In this document: positions 26,153 to 33,138 of the stretch, piece after piece
Numbering within the stretch: position 1 is the first letter of the stretch
Layout: every line of letters begins with the position of its first letter
Assembly: GCA_964512305.1 (NCBI GenBank)
Contig: CAZEIW010000005.1
Location: 1-46,736, forward strand
DNA length: 46,736 nucleotides
Direction: 5' to 3'
Source: CAZEIW01 sp964512305
Lineage (GTDB): Bacteria; Pseudomonadota; Gammaproteobacteria; Burkholderiales; Burkholderiaceae_F
Translations under genes and position numbers: made by a program
The notes under the pieces: model-generated
The model's database searches: none
What the model was told of the DNA's origin: nothing
Seen by the model: the letters and a program-made list of their open reading frames with translations, nothing else

Positions 26153-27703
26153 TTAGCGCCGCTTGACAAGAGCGACGCCGCCCTGCCGGAACAAGACCTC
26201 GAACGATTCGCCGGGCGGCAGGAGGTCCTCGCGGGTCAGCGCGAGCTCGCCCGGCTGCGGCGGCCGCGACGGGGAGACGCGGCCGCGATAGACGCTGAAG
26301 CTCGGCGCGTGCATCTCCCATTGAACGGCAGTCTCCGGCCGCCCGCGCGCTACCAGCGCGGCGCGCTTGACGGGTCCGGCCAGCACGTCGCCCAGCCATG
26401 GCGCGAAGGCATAGCCGAACACCGCGGACAGCAGCCCCGCCGCGACCGCCGCGCGGCGCCAGGCCGGCCGGCCGCGCCACCGCACGAGGAGCGCGATCCA
26501 GGCCGCGAGCGCCGCGAGCGTCGCGGCGTAGTAGAACCACGATGCGGCTTCCAGCGAACGGCGCGCCTGCTCCGCGTAGAAGCGCGAATGCGGATCGGCG
26601 ATCCGCTCGGCGATCGCCTGCAGCAGCGGCGGCGCCGCCGCCGCCAGCCCCAGCATCAGCGTCGGCCACAGCAGCACCCACGCCGGCGAGCGCGCCTGCT
26701 CGCGGTGCCGCGCCAGCAGGACGAACAGCGGCGTCAGCCCGTAGAGCACGTAGTGCGGAAGCTTGGTGCCCGATGCCGAAAAGAACACGAACACGAACCC
26801 GAACCACATCCACAGGTAGCGTGCGAGCGGATCCCGCCAGTCCGGACGCAGGTTGCGCAGGGCGGCGCCCAGCAGTCCGGTCCACGGTAGGAGCAGCAGC
26901 GGCACGAACACGAAGTAGTACGCGAGGCTGCCGCCGTGACCCTCCAGCGTGCCGCCGAAGCGCTCGAGGTTGTGCCGGACGAAGAAGCCCTCGACGAAGT
27001 CGCGCCCGTGGATCGCGAGCTGCGCCGCGTACCAGGGCGCGGCGATCGCGAGCAGCAGCAGCCAGCCGACCGGATCGAGCACGGCCCGCGCCCAGTCCCG
27101 CAGCCGGTGCGTCGATGCGCAGTAAAGCAGCGTGACGGCTGCCGGAATGAGGACCGCGATCGGCCCTTTGGTCAGCAGGCCAAGTCCGATCCAGGCGTAC
27201 AGCCGCAGGCGTGCGGAGCGCCGACCCTCCTCGAGCACGCGCCAGGCGTCGAACATCGCCGCCGCGAGCAGCGCGTTGAGCAGCGCGTCGGCGGTTGCCG
27301 CGCGGCCGATCGCCAGCACGCCCAGCGTGGTCGCGGCGATCCAGCCCGCCGCCTCGCCGCCGCCAGCGCCGACGCGGGGTGCCGCAAACCGCACGATGGC
27401 CGCCACCCACGCGAGCGCCGCGAGCGCCGAGGGGAGGCGGAGCGCGAATTCGCCGAGCCCCAGCGCGCCGACCGACAGCGCCTGCAGCCAGTAGATGAGG
27501 ATCGGCTTGTCATAGCGCGGCGCGCCGTCGAGCGTGGTCGAAAGCCAGTTGCCGCTCGCCAGCATCTCGCGCGTCGCTTCCCCGAACGCGCCTTCGTCGA
27601 CGTCGAGCAGCGGATACAGGCCCAGGCCCGGCAGCAGCAGCGCCGCCGCCAGCAGCAACATCAGTACGGTCCCGCGGCGGCCGCCGCCGGCGGAACCGTT
27701 CAT
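26153..27703 (-). CDS. Glycosyltransferase family 39 (ArnT-like) membrane protein
   Basis: 516 residues with about 11 to 12 membrane helices. The first periplasmic loop carries the catalytic acidic motif YPLLDVDEGAFGEATREML (about 30-48), followed by YDKPILIYWLQA, both typical of ArnT/PMT_2 enzymes that transfer a sugar from an undecaprenyl-linked donor. Further blocks are GLLTKGPIAVLIP and FFSASGTKLPHYVLYG (about 300). The substrate could be aminoarabinose or another sugar to lipid A, or a protein; no arn genes are adjacent. The ATG overlaps the stop of the upstream PAP2 gene by 4 bp (ATGA), so the two are translated together. Confidence 0.9.
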   Translation of the reverse strand: MNGSAGGGRRGTVLMLLLAAALLLPGLGLYPLLDVDEGAFGEATREMLASGNWLSTTLDGAPRYDKPILIYWLQALSVGALGLGEFALRLPSALAALAWVAAIVRFAAPRVGAGGGEAAGWIAATTLGVLAIGRAATADALLNALLAAAMFDAWRVLEEGRRSARLRLYAWIGLGLLTKGPIAVLIPAAVTLLYCASTHRLRDWARAVLDPVGWLLLLAIAAPWYAAQLAIHGRDFVEGFFVRHNLERFGGTLEGHGGSLAYYFVFVPLLLLPWTGLLGAALRNLRPDWRDPLARYLWMWFGFVFVFFSASGTKLPHYVLYGLTPLFVLLARHREQARSPAWVLLWPTLMLGLAAAAPPLLQAIAERIADPHSRFYAEQARRSLEAASWFYYAATLAALAAWIALLVRWRGRPAWRRAAVAAGLLSAVFGYAFAPWLGDVLAGPVKRAALVARGRPETAVQWEMHAPSFSVYRGRVSPSRPPQPGELALTREDLLPPGESFEVLFRQGGVALVKRR

Positions 27704-28509
27704 CCTGCGCCGCCGGCGTCGCGAGTGCGAGCGGCACGCCGCGCCCGAAACGATGCCACCGCAAAGACGAGCCCGGCGGCCGCCAGCAGGAACTGCAGCG
27801 GCCTGGCCAGCGGATACCCGGTGTCGGCCAGCGCGAACGCCACCGCGCAGCAGGCCACCATCGCCTCGAGCGCCAGCCGGCCTCCGTCGCGCCGCCAGAA
27901 CGGCCAGCGGGCGGAGGCCCAGACGCCCGTTGCGCCGGCGACGCAGCCCAAGGCCGACCCGGCCAGGACATCGGTCGGCCAGTGCGCTCCGACCATCACG
28001 CGGGACGCGGCCACCGCGGCGCCGGCCGCGATCACGGCGGCGGCCGCGGCCACGCTGCGGCGCAGGCTGTCCAGGCCCAGGACCAGGACGGCGACGACGA
28101 CGAATGCGGTGATCGCGTGCCCCGAGGGAAACGAATTGTGCGAGCTCAGCAGCATGCCCTGCACGTGGAACCCGGCGGCGTCGAGGACGGCGCCGGGGCG
28201 GGGCGCGGCCACCAGGGCCTTGGGCACGCGCGTGAACAGCGTCGCGGCCGGGACCGCGAGCACGCCGGCGGCGACGATGCACGGCGCCCGCAGCAGGCAT
28301 GGCGAAAGGATCATCATCGCCGCCAGGCCGTGGCCGAGCACGGTCAGGCTGCTGGGCAGCGGCGCCGGCAGCCAGCGCGCGGCCGCGTCGTTGAGGGCGA
28401 GGAAGACGGGGACGTCGGCGCCGCCGTACCCGATCGCGGCCGCCGCGGCGGCGCAGGCGAGCGCGAACGCGAGCAGCAGGCGGGAAGACGCGGCGTCGAG
28501 CATCGGCAT
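27700..28509 (-). CDS. PAP2-family membrane phosphatase
   Basis: 269 residues with about six membrane helices. All three phosphatase motifs are intact: KALVAAPRP (KX6RP, about 112-120), PSGH (about 143-146) and SRVMVGAHWPTD (SRX5HX3D, about 190-201). The family removes phosphate from lipids such as undecaprenyl diphosphate, phosphatidylglycerol phosphate or lipid A. Being coupled to an ArnT-like transferase by an ATGA overlap suggests recycling of the polyprenyl carrier or lipid A remodelling. The start MPMLDAASSRLLLAF at 28509 gives a normal N-terminus; a second ATG at 28503 is possible. Confidence 0.9.
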   Translation of the reverse strand: MPMLDAASSRLLLAFALACAAAAAAIGYGGADVPVFLALNDAAARWLPAPLPSSLTVLGHGLAAMMILSPCLLRAPCIVAAGVLAVPAATLFTRVPKALVAAPRPGAVLDAAGFHVQGMLLSSHNSFPSGHAITAFVVVAVLVLGLDSLRRSVAAAAAVIAAGAAVAASRVMVGAHWPTDVLAGSALGCVAGATGVWASARWPFWRRDGGRLALEAMVACCAVAFALADTGYPLARPLQFLLAAAGLVFAVASFRARRAARTRDAGGAG

Positions 28510-28963
28510 GTGAGTGTGGCCTTCGAGTCGCGATCGGCCCGGCTGCGTCGCGCGCGCGGGCCGCGCCGCTGCGGCCGGGATTCTATAGCGCGCCCGCTCG
28601 GGCGGGCCGCGCGCGCCTGCTCGCCGCCCGCCGGACGGGAAACCGGCCCGCGCCGGAGTACGTATGCGCCCGCACGCCGGCGGTCGCCGATCGGGTATAC
28701 AAGATGTTGTTTGATAGTGCCTTCCACACCTAGATTTAGTAGGCCGTTTGGCGCTTCCCGGGCGCGTCTCCGAGGGAACGGCGAAATTCCCCTCTATGCG
28801 CTGTTGCCCCCGCGCGGAAAAGCGCAATTTTCCCTCTGAAAACCCTTGATTCTCGTCGCAGTTCGCATAGTATTCGGGTCACGCAACGAGAGCGCTCTTC
28901 ACTTCGGCGAGTCGACGAGAACGCTGTCGCTGTGATACCCAATCCCTTCACAGGAGATCGTTG
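28510..28963. other. Divergent intergenic region with inverted repeats, no gene
   Basis: 454 bp between the PAP2 gene and the SWIB gene, clearly more AT-rich towards its right half. No convincing reading frame. It contains GGGAA (28774-28778) N8 TTCCC (28787-28791), and GGAAAA (28816-28821) N6 TTTTCC (28828-28833), two dyads with related half-sites, and the SWIB promoter candidate next to the second. On the minus strand TATAGA (28582-28587) may be a -10 box for the PAP2 gene. Confidence 0.6.
28846..28873 (+). promoter_or_regulatory. Candidate sigma-70 promoter of the SWIB gene
   Basis: TTGATT (28846-28851) and TAGTAT (28868-28873), 16 bp apart, predict a start near 28880 and a leader of about 84 nt. 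The GGAAAA/TTTTCC dyad ends 12 bp upstream of the -35 box, a position suited to an activator or repressor. Confidence 0.55.
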
Positions 28964-29341
28964 ATGGCTACAGCGAAGAAGGCGAAGAAGGCGGCGAAGA
29001 AGGCGGCCAAGAAGGCGCCGGCGAAGAAGGTGGTGCGGAAAGTTGCCAAGAAGGCCGCACCGAAGAAGGCTGCGAAGAAGAAATCGGCGCGCAAGCCGAA
29101 CGCGGCGTTCATGAAGCCTCTGACCCCCGTCGGCCCGCTGGCCGGGGTCATCGGCAGCGCCCCGCTTCCGCGCACCGAGGTGACCAGCAAGATCTGGGCC
29201 TATATCAAGAAGAACAAGCTGCAGGATTCGGTCAATCGGCGCAACATCAATGCCGACGACAAGCTGCGGCCCCTGTTCGGCGGCAAGGCCCAAGTCTCGA
29301 TGTTCGAGCTGACCAAGTACGTCAGTAAGAACCTGAAGTAG
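28964..29341 (+). CDS. SWIB/MDM2-domain protein with histone H1-like N-terminus
   Basis: 125 residues. Residues 1-46 consist almost only of Lys, Ala and Pro in AKKA-type repeats, like bacterial histone H1 homologues. Residues about 47-124 form a SWIB domain: MKPLTPVGPLAGVIGSAPLPR, then IWAYIKKNKLQD, NRRNINADDKLRPLFGGKAQVSMFELTKYVSKNLK (here split). SWIB domains were described in eukaryotic chromatin remodelers and occur in Chlamydia and some proteobacteria. The pairing suggests a nucleoid-associated DNA-binding protein. AGGAG is 7 bp upstream of the ATG at 28964, and a strong terminator follows, so the transcript is monocistronic. Confidence 0.93.
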   Translation: MATAKKAKKAAKKAAKKAPAKKVVRKVAKKAAPKKAAKKKSARKPNAAFMKPLTPVGPLAGVIGSAPLPRTEVTSKIWAYIKKNKLQDSVNRRNINADDKLRPLFGGKAQVSMFELTKYVSKNLK

Positions 29342-29360
29342 TCGCGCCCCAGGCTGCGAC

Positions 29361-29398
29361 AAACGGGCCCGCGACGGCTTTGCCGCGCGGGCCCGTTT
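29361..29398. terminator. Strong bidirectional hairpin terminator
   Basis: A perfect 13-bp stem AAACGGGCCCGCG / CGCGGGCCCGTTT, with an inner CGGC-TTT-GCCG hairpin in the loop. The A-rich start and T-rich end give it intrinsic-terminator character on both strands; it ends the SWIB transcript. Confidence 0.85.
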
Positions 29399-29520
29399 CC
29401 ATTCGGGCCGCCGCTGGTCGCGGCGCGAGGCCGGCGGTCGGTGCCGGCGCACGCCCGCAGCGCGGAATTGCCTTACCCTGACAGGCGGCCGCGCCGACAC
29501 GCGCTTGGGGCAGGGAAAAA

Positions 29521-30288
29521 ATGGGCTGGCATCTCGTCGAGACGATTCCGATCGATATCGACAGCGGCGTGGCGCCGGCCCGCGCCCGTGCGGTCGCCGC
29601 CGCGCTCGCCCGCCGGGCGGTTCCCGTCCTCGCGATGCGGCACGGGCGCGCCGAGCCGCTTGCCAGCGGCGCCTTGTACGAGGACGGCGCGACGCTGCTG
29701 CTGCTGACGTGCCGCCACCTGTTCGATCTCGGACTCGCGGTCGGCGATCTCGGCCTGCCGCTGGGCGACGGCGGCCCGGTTCTGAGCCTGGGCGCCGCGC
29801 GGGCGAGCGTGTTCGCCGACCGCGTGCGCGACCTGGCGGCGGTGAGAATCGGCTGCCGGCACGCCTGCACCCGCCTGCGCAGGTACTGGCGTCCCGCGCC
29901 CCTTCGGGATCTCGAGGCCGGCTCGGGATGCCAGGCGGCTTCCCCGGTTTTCGTCCTGGCCGGCTTTCCCTACGCACAGATGCGCCGGGTCGACGCCGCA
30001 CTGCACGCCAGGCCCGTGGTCGTCTTCGCGCGCGGCGTGCCGGACGAAGAAGCGCTGCGAGCCCGTTACGCGCGCATCGCGCACCGCATCGACGGCGTCG
30101 CGATCCACGCGCCGGCGCTGGACGGCGTGTCGGGCGCGACGCTCTGGGTCGTCGGCGAGGAGCGCGACGACGGCGTCGGATGCGTGCTGCAGCCGGTCGG
30201 TGTGCAGGCGGCCTTCCGCCACGACGCCTATCTGCGCGCCGAGCCCGCGCGCGGCTTCGCGCGCGTCCTGCGCGAACGCGCCCTGTAG
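29521..30288 (+). CDS. Probable trypsin-fold (S1-like) serine peptidase domain protein
   Basis: 255 residues, no signal peptide or membrane helix. I do not recognise the family directly, but a trypsin-like triad can be laid out in the right order and spacing: histidine in LLLLTCRHLFDLG (about residue 68), aspartate in VRDLAAVRIG (about 104) and serine in LDGVSGATLWVVG (about 205). These resemble the TAxH, DLAxL and GxSGxP motifs of HtrA/trypsin-fold enzymes, with cysteine-arginine before the histidine and alanine-threonine after the serine-glycine. Intracellular peptidase activity is therefore possible, or the fold may be inactive. A GGCAGGG stretch precedes the ATG. The stop codon TAG lies inside the first unit of a tandem repeat. 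Confidence 0.6.
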   Translation: MGWHLVETIPIDIDSGVAPARARAVAAALARRAVPVLAMRHGRAEPLASGALYEDGATLLLLTCRHLFDLGLAVGDLGLPLGDGGPVLSLGAARASVFADRVRDLAAVRIGCRHACTRLRRYWRPAPLRDLEAGSGCQAASPVFVLAGFPYAQMRRVDAALHARPVVVFARGVPDEEALRARYARIAHRIDGVAIHAPALDGVSGATLWVVGEERDDGVGCVLQPVGVQAAFRHDAYLRAEPARGFARVLRERAL

Positions 30289-30371
30289 TCAGCCCCGAAG
30301 TCAGCCCCGAAGTCAGCTCCGAAGTCAGCCCCGAAGTCAGCCCCGAAAATCCGCCCCGAAGTCCGCCCCGA
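30287..30371. repeat. 12-bp tandem repeat array (about 7 units)
   Basis: Units of AGTCAGCCCCGA start at 30287, 30299, 30311, 30323 and 30335; unit 3 has one C-to-T change. Two diverged units follow (30347-30359 with an extra base, and 30360-30371 with CCG in place of CAG). The first unit overlaps the TAG stop of the trypsin-fold gene, and the array fills most of the gap to the convergent HNH gene. Copy-number changes would not alter the protein. Confidence 0.9.
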
Positions 30372-30401
30372 ACGCCTTCCCGGCGCCGGCGCAGTCGCGC
30401 C

Positions 30402-30983
30402 TCAGGCGTGCGCCCAGCGCGAGTACTTGGGCAGGGATGCCTGCAAAAAGGCCATCTGGTCGGCCAGTATCCGCCGGTTGCTGAGGATGAATCCTTCGTT
30501 GCGGCACACGGCGTACGGCACGTAGATGAGCGGCATGTGGGCTTCCTCGGGGCGCCGGTTGCCCTTGCGCGTGTTGCAGGACCGGCACGCCGTGACCACG
30601 TTGGTCCATTCGTGACGGCCGCCGCGCGAAACGGGGACGATGTGCTCGACCGTCAGGTCGGCCTCTGCGAAGTGGCCGCCGCAGTAGGCGCACACGTGGC
30701 GGTCGCGGACGAACAGGCGGTGCTTGGTGAGGCCGACGTGCGCGTGTCCGAGCGGAATCCGGTGCCGGCCGCGGATCATCACGATCGAGCTGGTGACGAA
30801 CTCGGACCGCTCGCCGGACAGTTCCTGGAAGCCGCCGTTCATGGAGAACAGGTTGTCGCCGAGATCGGTGACGACCTTGCCCGAGGCGTAGTAACGCGCG
30901 GCGCGCGTCAGGGCTGCCCATCGAACCGGCTGCCCGTGGGAATCCACAATCAGGATGCGCGGCGATACCTCTGCTCCGAGCAT
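30402..30983 (-). CDS. HNH endonuclease
   Basis: 193 residues. The HNH domain lies in the middle: CAYCGGHFAEADLTVEHIVP (about 98-117), then GGRHEWTNVVTACRSCNTRK (about 120-139), with two zinc-binding CxxC pairs and the catalytic histidine in EHIVP. The N-terminal 85 residues are of the type found in a small chromosomal HNH family widespread in Burkholderiales, not associated with introns or phages here. Such proteins cleave or nick DNA; the cellular role of this family is unknown. The ATG at 30983 has no strong Shine-Dalgarno. Confidence 0.88.
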   Translation of the reverse strand: MLGAEVSPRILIVDSHGQPVRWAALTRAARYYASGKVVTDLGDNLFSMNGGFQELSGERSEFVTSSIVMIRGRHRIPLGHAHVGLTKHRLFVRDRHVCAYCGGHFAEADLTVEHIVPVSRGGRHEWTNVVTACRSCNTRKGNRRPEEAHMPLIYVPYAVCRNEGFILSNRRILADQMAFLQASLPKYSRWAHA

Positions 30984-31051
30984 GCGCGAATATTGCCACT
31001 TTGGCGCGACTTTTGCATACGCCCGCCCGCCGCGCGCCGTTCACCGCTCGC

Positions 31052-31567
31052 TCAGTGCGCTCCCCGCTCCCGAAACGTATCGAATCGGGGGTCCGGAATC
31101 GACTCGATGCGCCGCACGACGCCCGAGGGGTCGAAGTCGATCGCCATCTCGTCGTTGAAGGCGCCGTGATTCTTGTACGGGTACAGCCACTCCTCGATCT
31201 TCATGCGCGGATAGCGGTTGATCCGGTACGGAGTCCCGAATTCGCGCCGGATCGTCGAGCGGGTATCGACGTCGATTTTGACCTGGGCGAAGTGTTCGAG
31301 CGTCAGCGCCTGCGACACGGCGAGCACGCGGTCGTCACCGCCGACGTCGACCATGTAGGTGGCCTGGAAGTACGGCCCGATCGCATACTCGAGGCGCCGC
31401 GCCACGCGCCCTCCGACGCCCTCGATGACCGCGGTTGGCTTGCCGAAGCGCGCACGCACGTCGCGCTCCGGCGTATCCGGCGCCACGGACAGCGGCGTCG
31501 CGCAACCCGCCGCCACCACGACCGCGCCCAGCAGCAGCGCCGCGCCCGGGGCGCGGCGGCAGATCAC
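31052..31567 (-). CDS. BamE-like (SmpA/OmlA) two-repeat lipoprotein
   Basis: 171 residues. A GTG start at 31567 gives a lipoprotein signal with lipobox VAAGC (cysteine about residue 22). Two BamE-like repeats follow: residues about 30-95 (TPERDVRARFGKPTAVIEGV) and about 100-165 (RSTIRREFGTPYRINRY, EEWLYPY, DEMAIDFDPSGVVRRIE). It is likely an outer-membrane lipoprotein of the periplasmic face, related to, but probably distinct from, the BAM-complex subunit. Its GTG overlaps the stop of the upstream 65-residue lipoprotein by GTGA, indicating coupled translation and a shared function. An ATG start is not available near the signal sequence. Confidence 0.8.
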   Translation of the reverse strand: MICRRAPGAALLLGAVVVAAGCATPLSVAPDTPERDVRARFGKPTAVIEGVGGRVARRLEYAIGPYFQATYMVDVGGDDRVLAVSQALTLEHFAQVKIDVDTRSTIRREFGTPYRINRYPRMKIEEWLYPYKNHGAFNDEMAIDFDPSGVVRRIESIPDPRFDTFRERGAH

Positions 31568-31761
31568 GGTCTGACCGTTGCCTTGCGCGGATAATTGACC
31601 CACATCACGTTCGCGCCGGTGTGGCGCGCCGCCGCCTCGACCTGGGCGACGTAGACGTGATCGATCGCCTCGTCGGCCGGATTGACGGGGGGTGGGCTGG
31701 CGCAGCCGGCAAGCACGATCGCAACGGCGGAACAACCAAGGAAGATGACCATTTCGCGCAT
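31564..31761 (-). CDS. Small lipoprotein (65 aa), hypothetical
   Basis: 65 residues starting MREMVIFLGCSAVAIVLAGC, a lipoprotein signal with lipobox VLAGC; the mature peptide is about 46 residues (CASPPPVNPADEAIDHVYVA and onwards) and predicted helical in the middle. GGAGG stands 8 bp before the ATG at 31761. It is the first gene of a two-gene operon with the BamE-like lipoprotein, overlapping it by GTGA. The pair may form an outer-membrane complex; I know no family for the small partner. Confidence 0.75.
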   Translation of the reverse strand: MREMVIFLGCSAVAIVLAGCASPPPVNPADEAIDHVYVAQVEAAARHTGANVMWVNYPRKATVRP

Positions 31762-31935
31762 GATTTTTGCCTCCGCGAGTCGCGCGGGCGCACGAAACAC
31801 GCCCCGGCCGCCGGCGCCATGCGGCGGCCGCCGGACGGGTGCGCCTGCACCGCCTCCCTACTTTATGCCGCTGCCGGTCGAATGCAAACCCCGCGCCTGC
31901 GGTCGCCCGCCGCTTGAGCGACGGGCGGCACCCCG

Positions 31936-33138
31936 GTGAGGTCGAGCGCCGCTGCCGCGCTGGCGGCCACCACGGCGATCCAGGTGATGACGGCGCTCGC
32001 GGCGCTGAGCGTGCCCGCGATCGCGCCGGCGGTGGCGCGCGAGCTGGCGCTGCCGTCGTCGCTGGTCGGCAGCTACATCTCGCTCGTCTACCTCGGATCC
32101 TCGATCGTGGCGCTGATGGCCGGGGGCCTCGTCCTGCGGCTCGGGGCGCTGCGCCTGTCGCAATTCGGCCTTCTGCTGTGTGCCGCCGCGTTGCTGCTGG
32201 GCATCATCGCCGCGCCAGCGGTGGTGGCGCTGTCCGCGCTGCTGCTGGGGCTGGGCTACGGCCCGATCACGCCCGCCTCCAGCCACCTGCTGGCGAAGAC
32301 CTCCGATCCGCGGCGCCTCGCGCTGACGTTCTCGATCAAGCAGACCGGGGTACCCGCCGGGACCGCGCTGGCCGGCCTCGTGGTGCCGCCGCTCGCGGTC
32401 GCGTTCGGCTGGAGGCCGGCGCTGGTTGCCGTGGCGGCGATGTGCGCGTGCGTCGCGGTCCTGGTGCAGCCGCTGCGGCGCGAGCTGGACGCCGACCGCG
32501 ACCGGGACGCCCGCATGTCGTGGGCCGGCCTGGCCGCCGGCCTGCGTCTGGTCGCCGGATCGCCGCGGCTGCGCTCGATGGCGGCGCTGTCGTTCGTCTT
32601 TTCCGGCATGCAGATGTGCACCTCGGGTTTCATGGTGACGTACCTGAGCGACGAGGTGGGGTTCGGCCTGGTCGGGGCCGGGATCGGCCTGTCGGCGGCC
32701 AATGCGGGAGGCGTGGTGGGCCGGATCGCCTGGGGCGCCGTGGCCGATCGCTGGATCGATCCGCGCCGGGCTTTGCTGCTGCTCGGCGCGTCCATGGCCG
32801 TGGCTGCCGGCGTGTGCGGAGCATTCACGCCCGCATGGCCGGCGCCCGTCGTCTACGTGGTGTGCGCGCTGCTCGGCGCGACCGCCATCGGCTGGAACGG
32901 CGTGTTCCTGTCCGAAGTCGCGCGGGTCGCGCCGGCCGGACAGACCGGCACTGCGACGGGCGGCAGCCTGTTCTTCACCTTTGTCGGCGTCGTGGTCTGG
33001 CCGCCGCTGTTCGGCGTGCTGCAGCGGGCCAGCGGCAGCTATGCGCGCTGCTTCGAAGCCGCCGCCGCGATCTGCGCCGCGACGATGGTCGTGGCGGCGC
33101 TGTCCCAGCGGCGTGCGCAGCGGGTGACGGCGCCGTGA
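31936..33138 (+). CDS. MFS transporter
   Basis: 400 residues with 12 hydrophobic segments in two halves, separated by a charged loop around residues 185-200. The N-half has helix features such as PAIAPAVARELALPSSLVG and GLGYGPITPASSHLL, the latter typical of anion:cation-symporter or CynX/YjjL-like families rather than of multidrug pumps. A conserved proline/glycine motif, KQTGVPAGTALAG, lies near residue 138. The substrate is unknown. The start is GTG at 31936 without an obvious Shine-Dalgarno; protein length and the beginning of helix 1 support it. The stop overlaps the next gene's start by GTGA. Confidence 0.82.
   Translation: MRSSAAAALAATTAIQVMTALAALSVPAIAPAVARELALPSSLVGSYISLVYLGSSIVALMAGGLVLRLGALRLSQFGLLLCAAALLLGIIAAPAVVALSALLLGLGYGPITPASSHLLAKTSDPRRLALTFSIKQTGVPAGTALAGLVVPPLAVAFGWRPALVAVAAMCACVAVLVQPLRRELDADRDRDARMSWAGLAAGLRLVAGSPRLRSMAALSFVFSGMQMCTSGFMVTYLSDEVGFGLVGAGIGLSAANAGGVVGRIAWGAVADRWIDPRRALLLLGASMAVAAGVCGAFTPAWPAPVVYVVCALLGATAIGWNGVFLSEVARVAPAGQTGTATGGSLFFTFVGVVVWPPLFGVLQRASGSYARCFEAAAAICAATMVVAALSQRRAQRVTAP

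Noticed and set aside
30287..30371. CRISPR-like array
   Set aside because: Repeat unit is 12 bp in direct tandem with no spacers and no cas gene is present.
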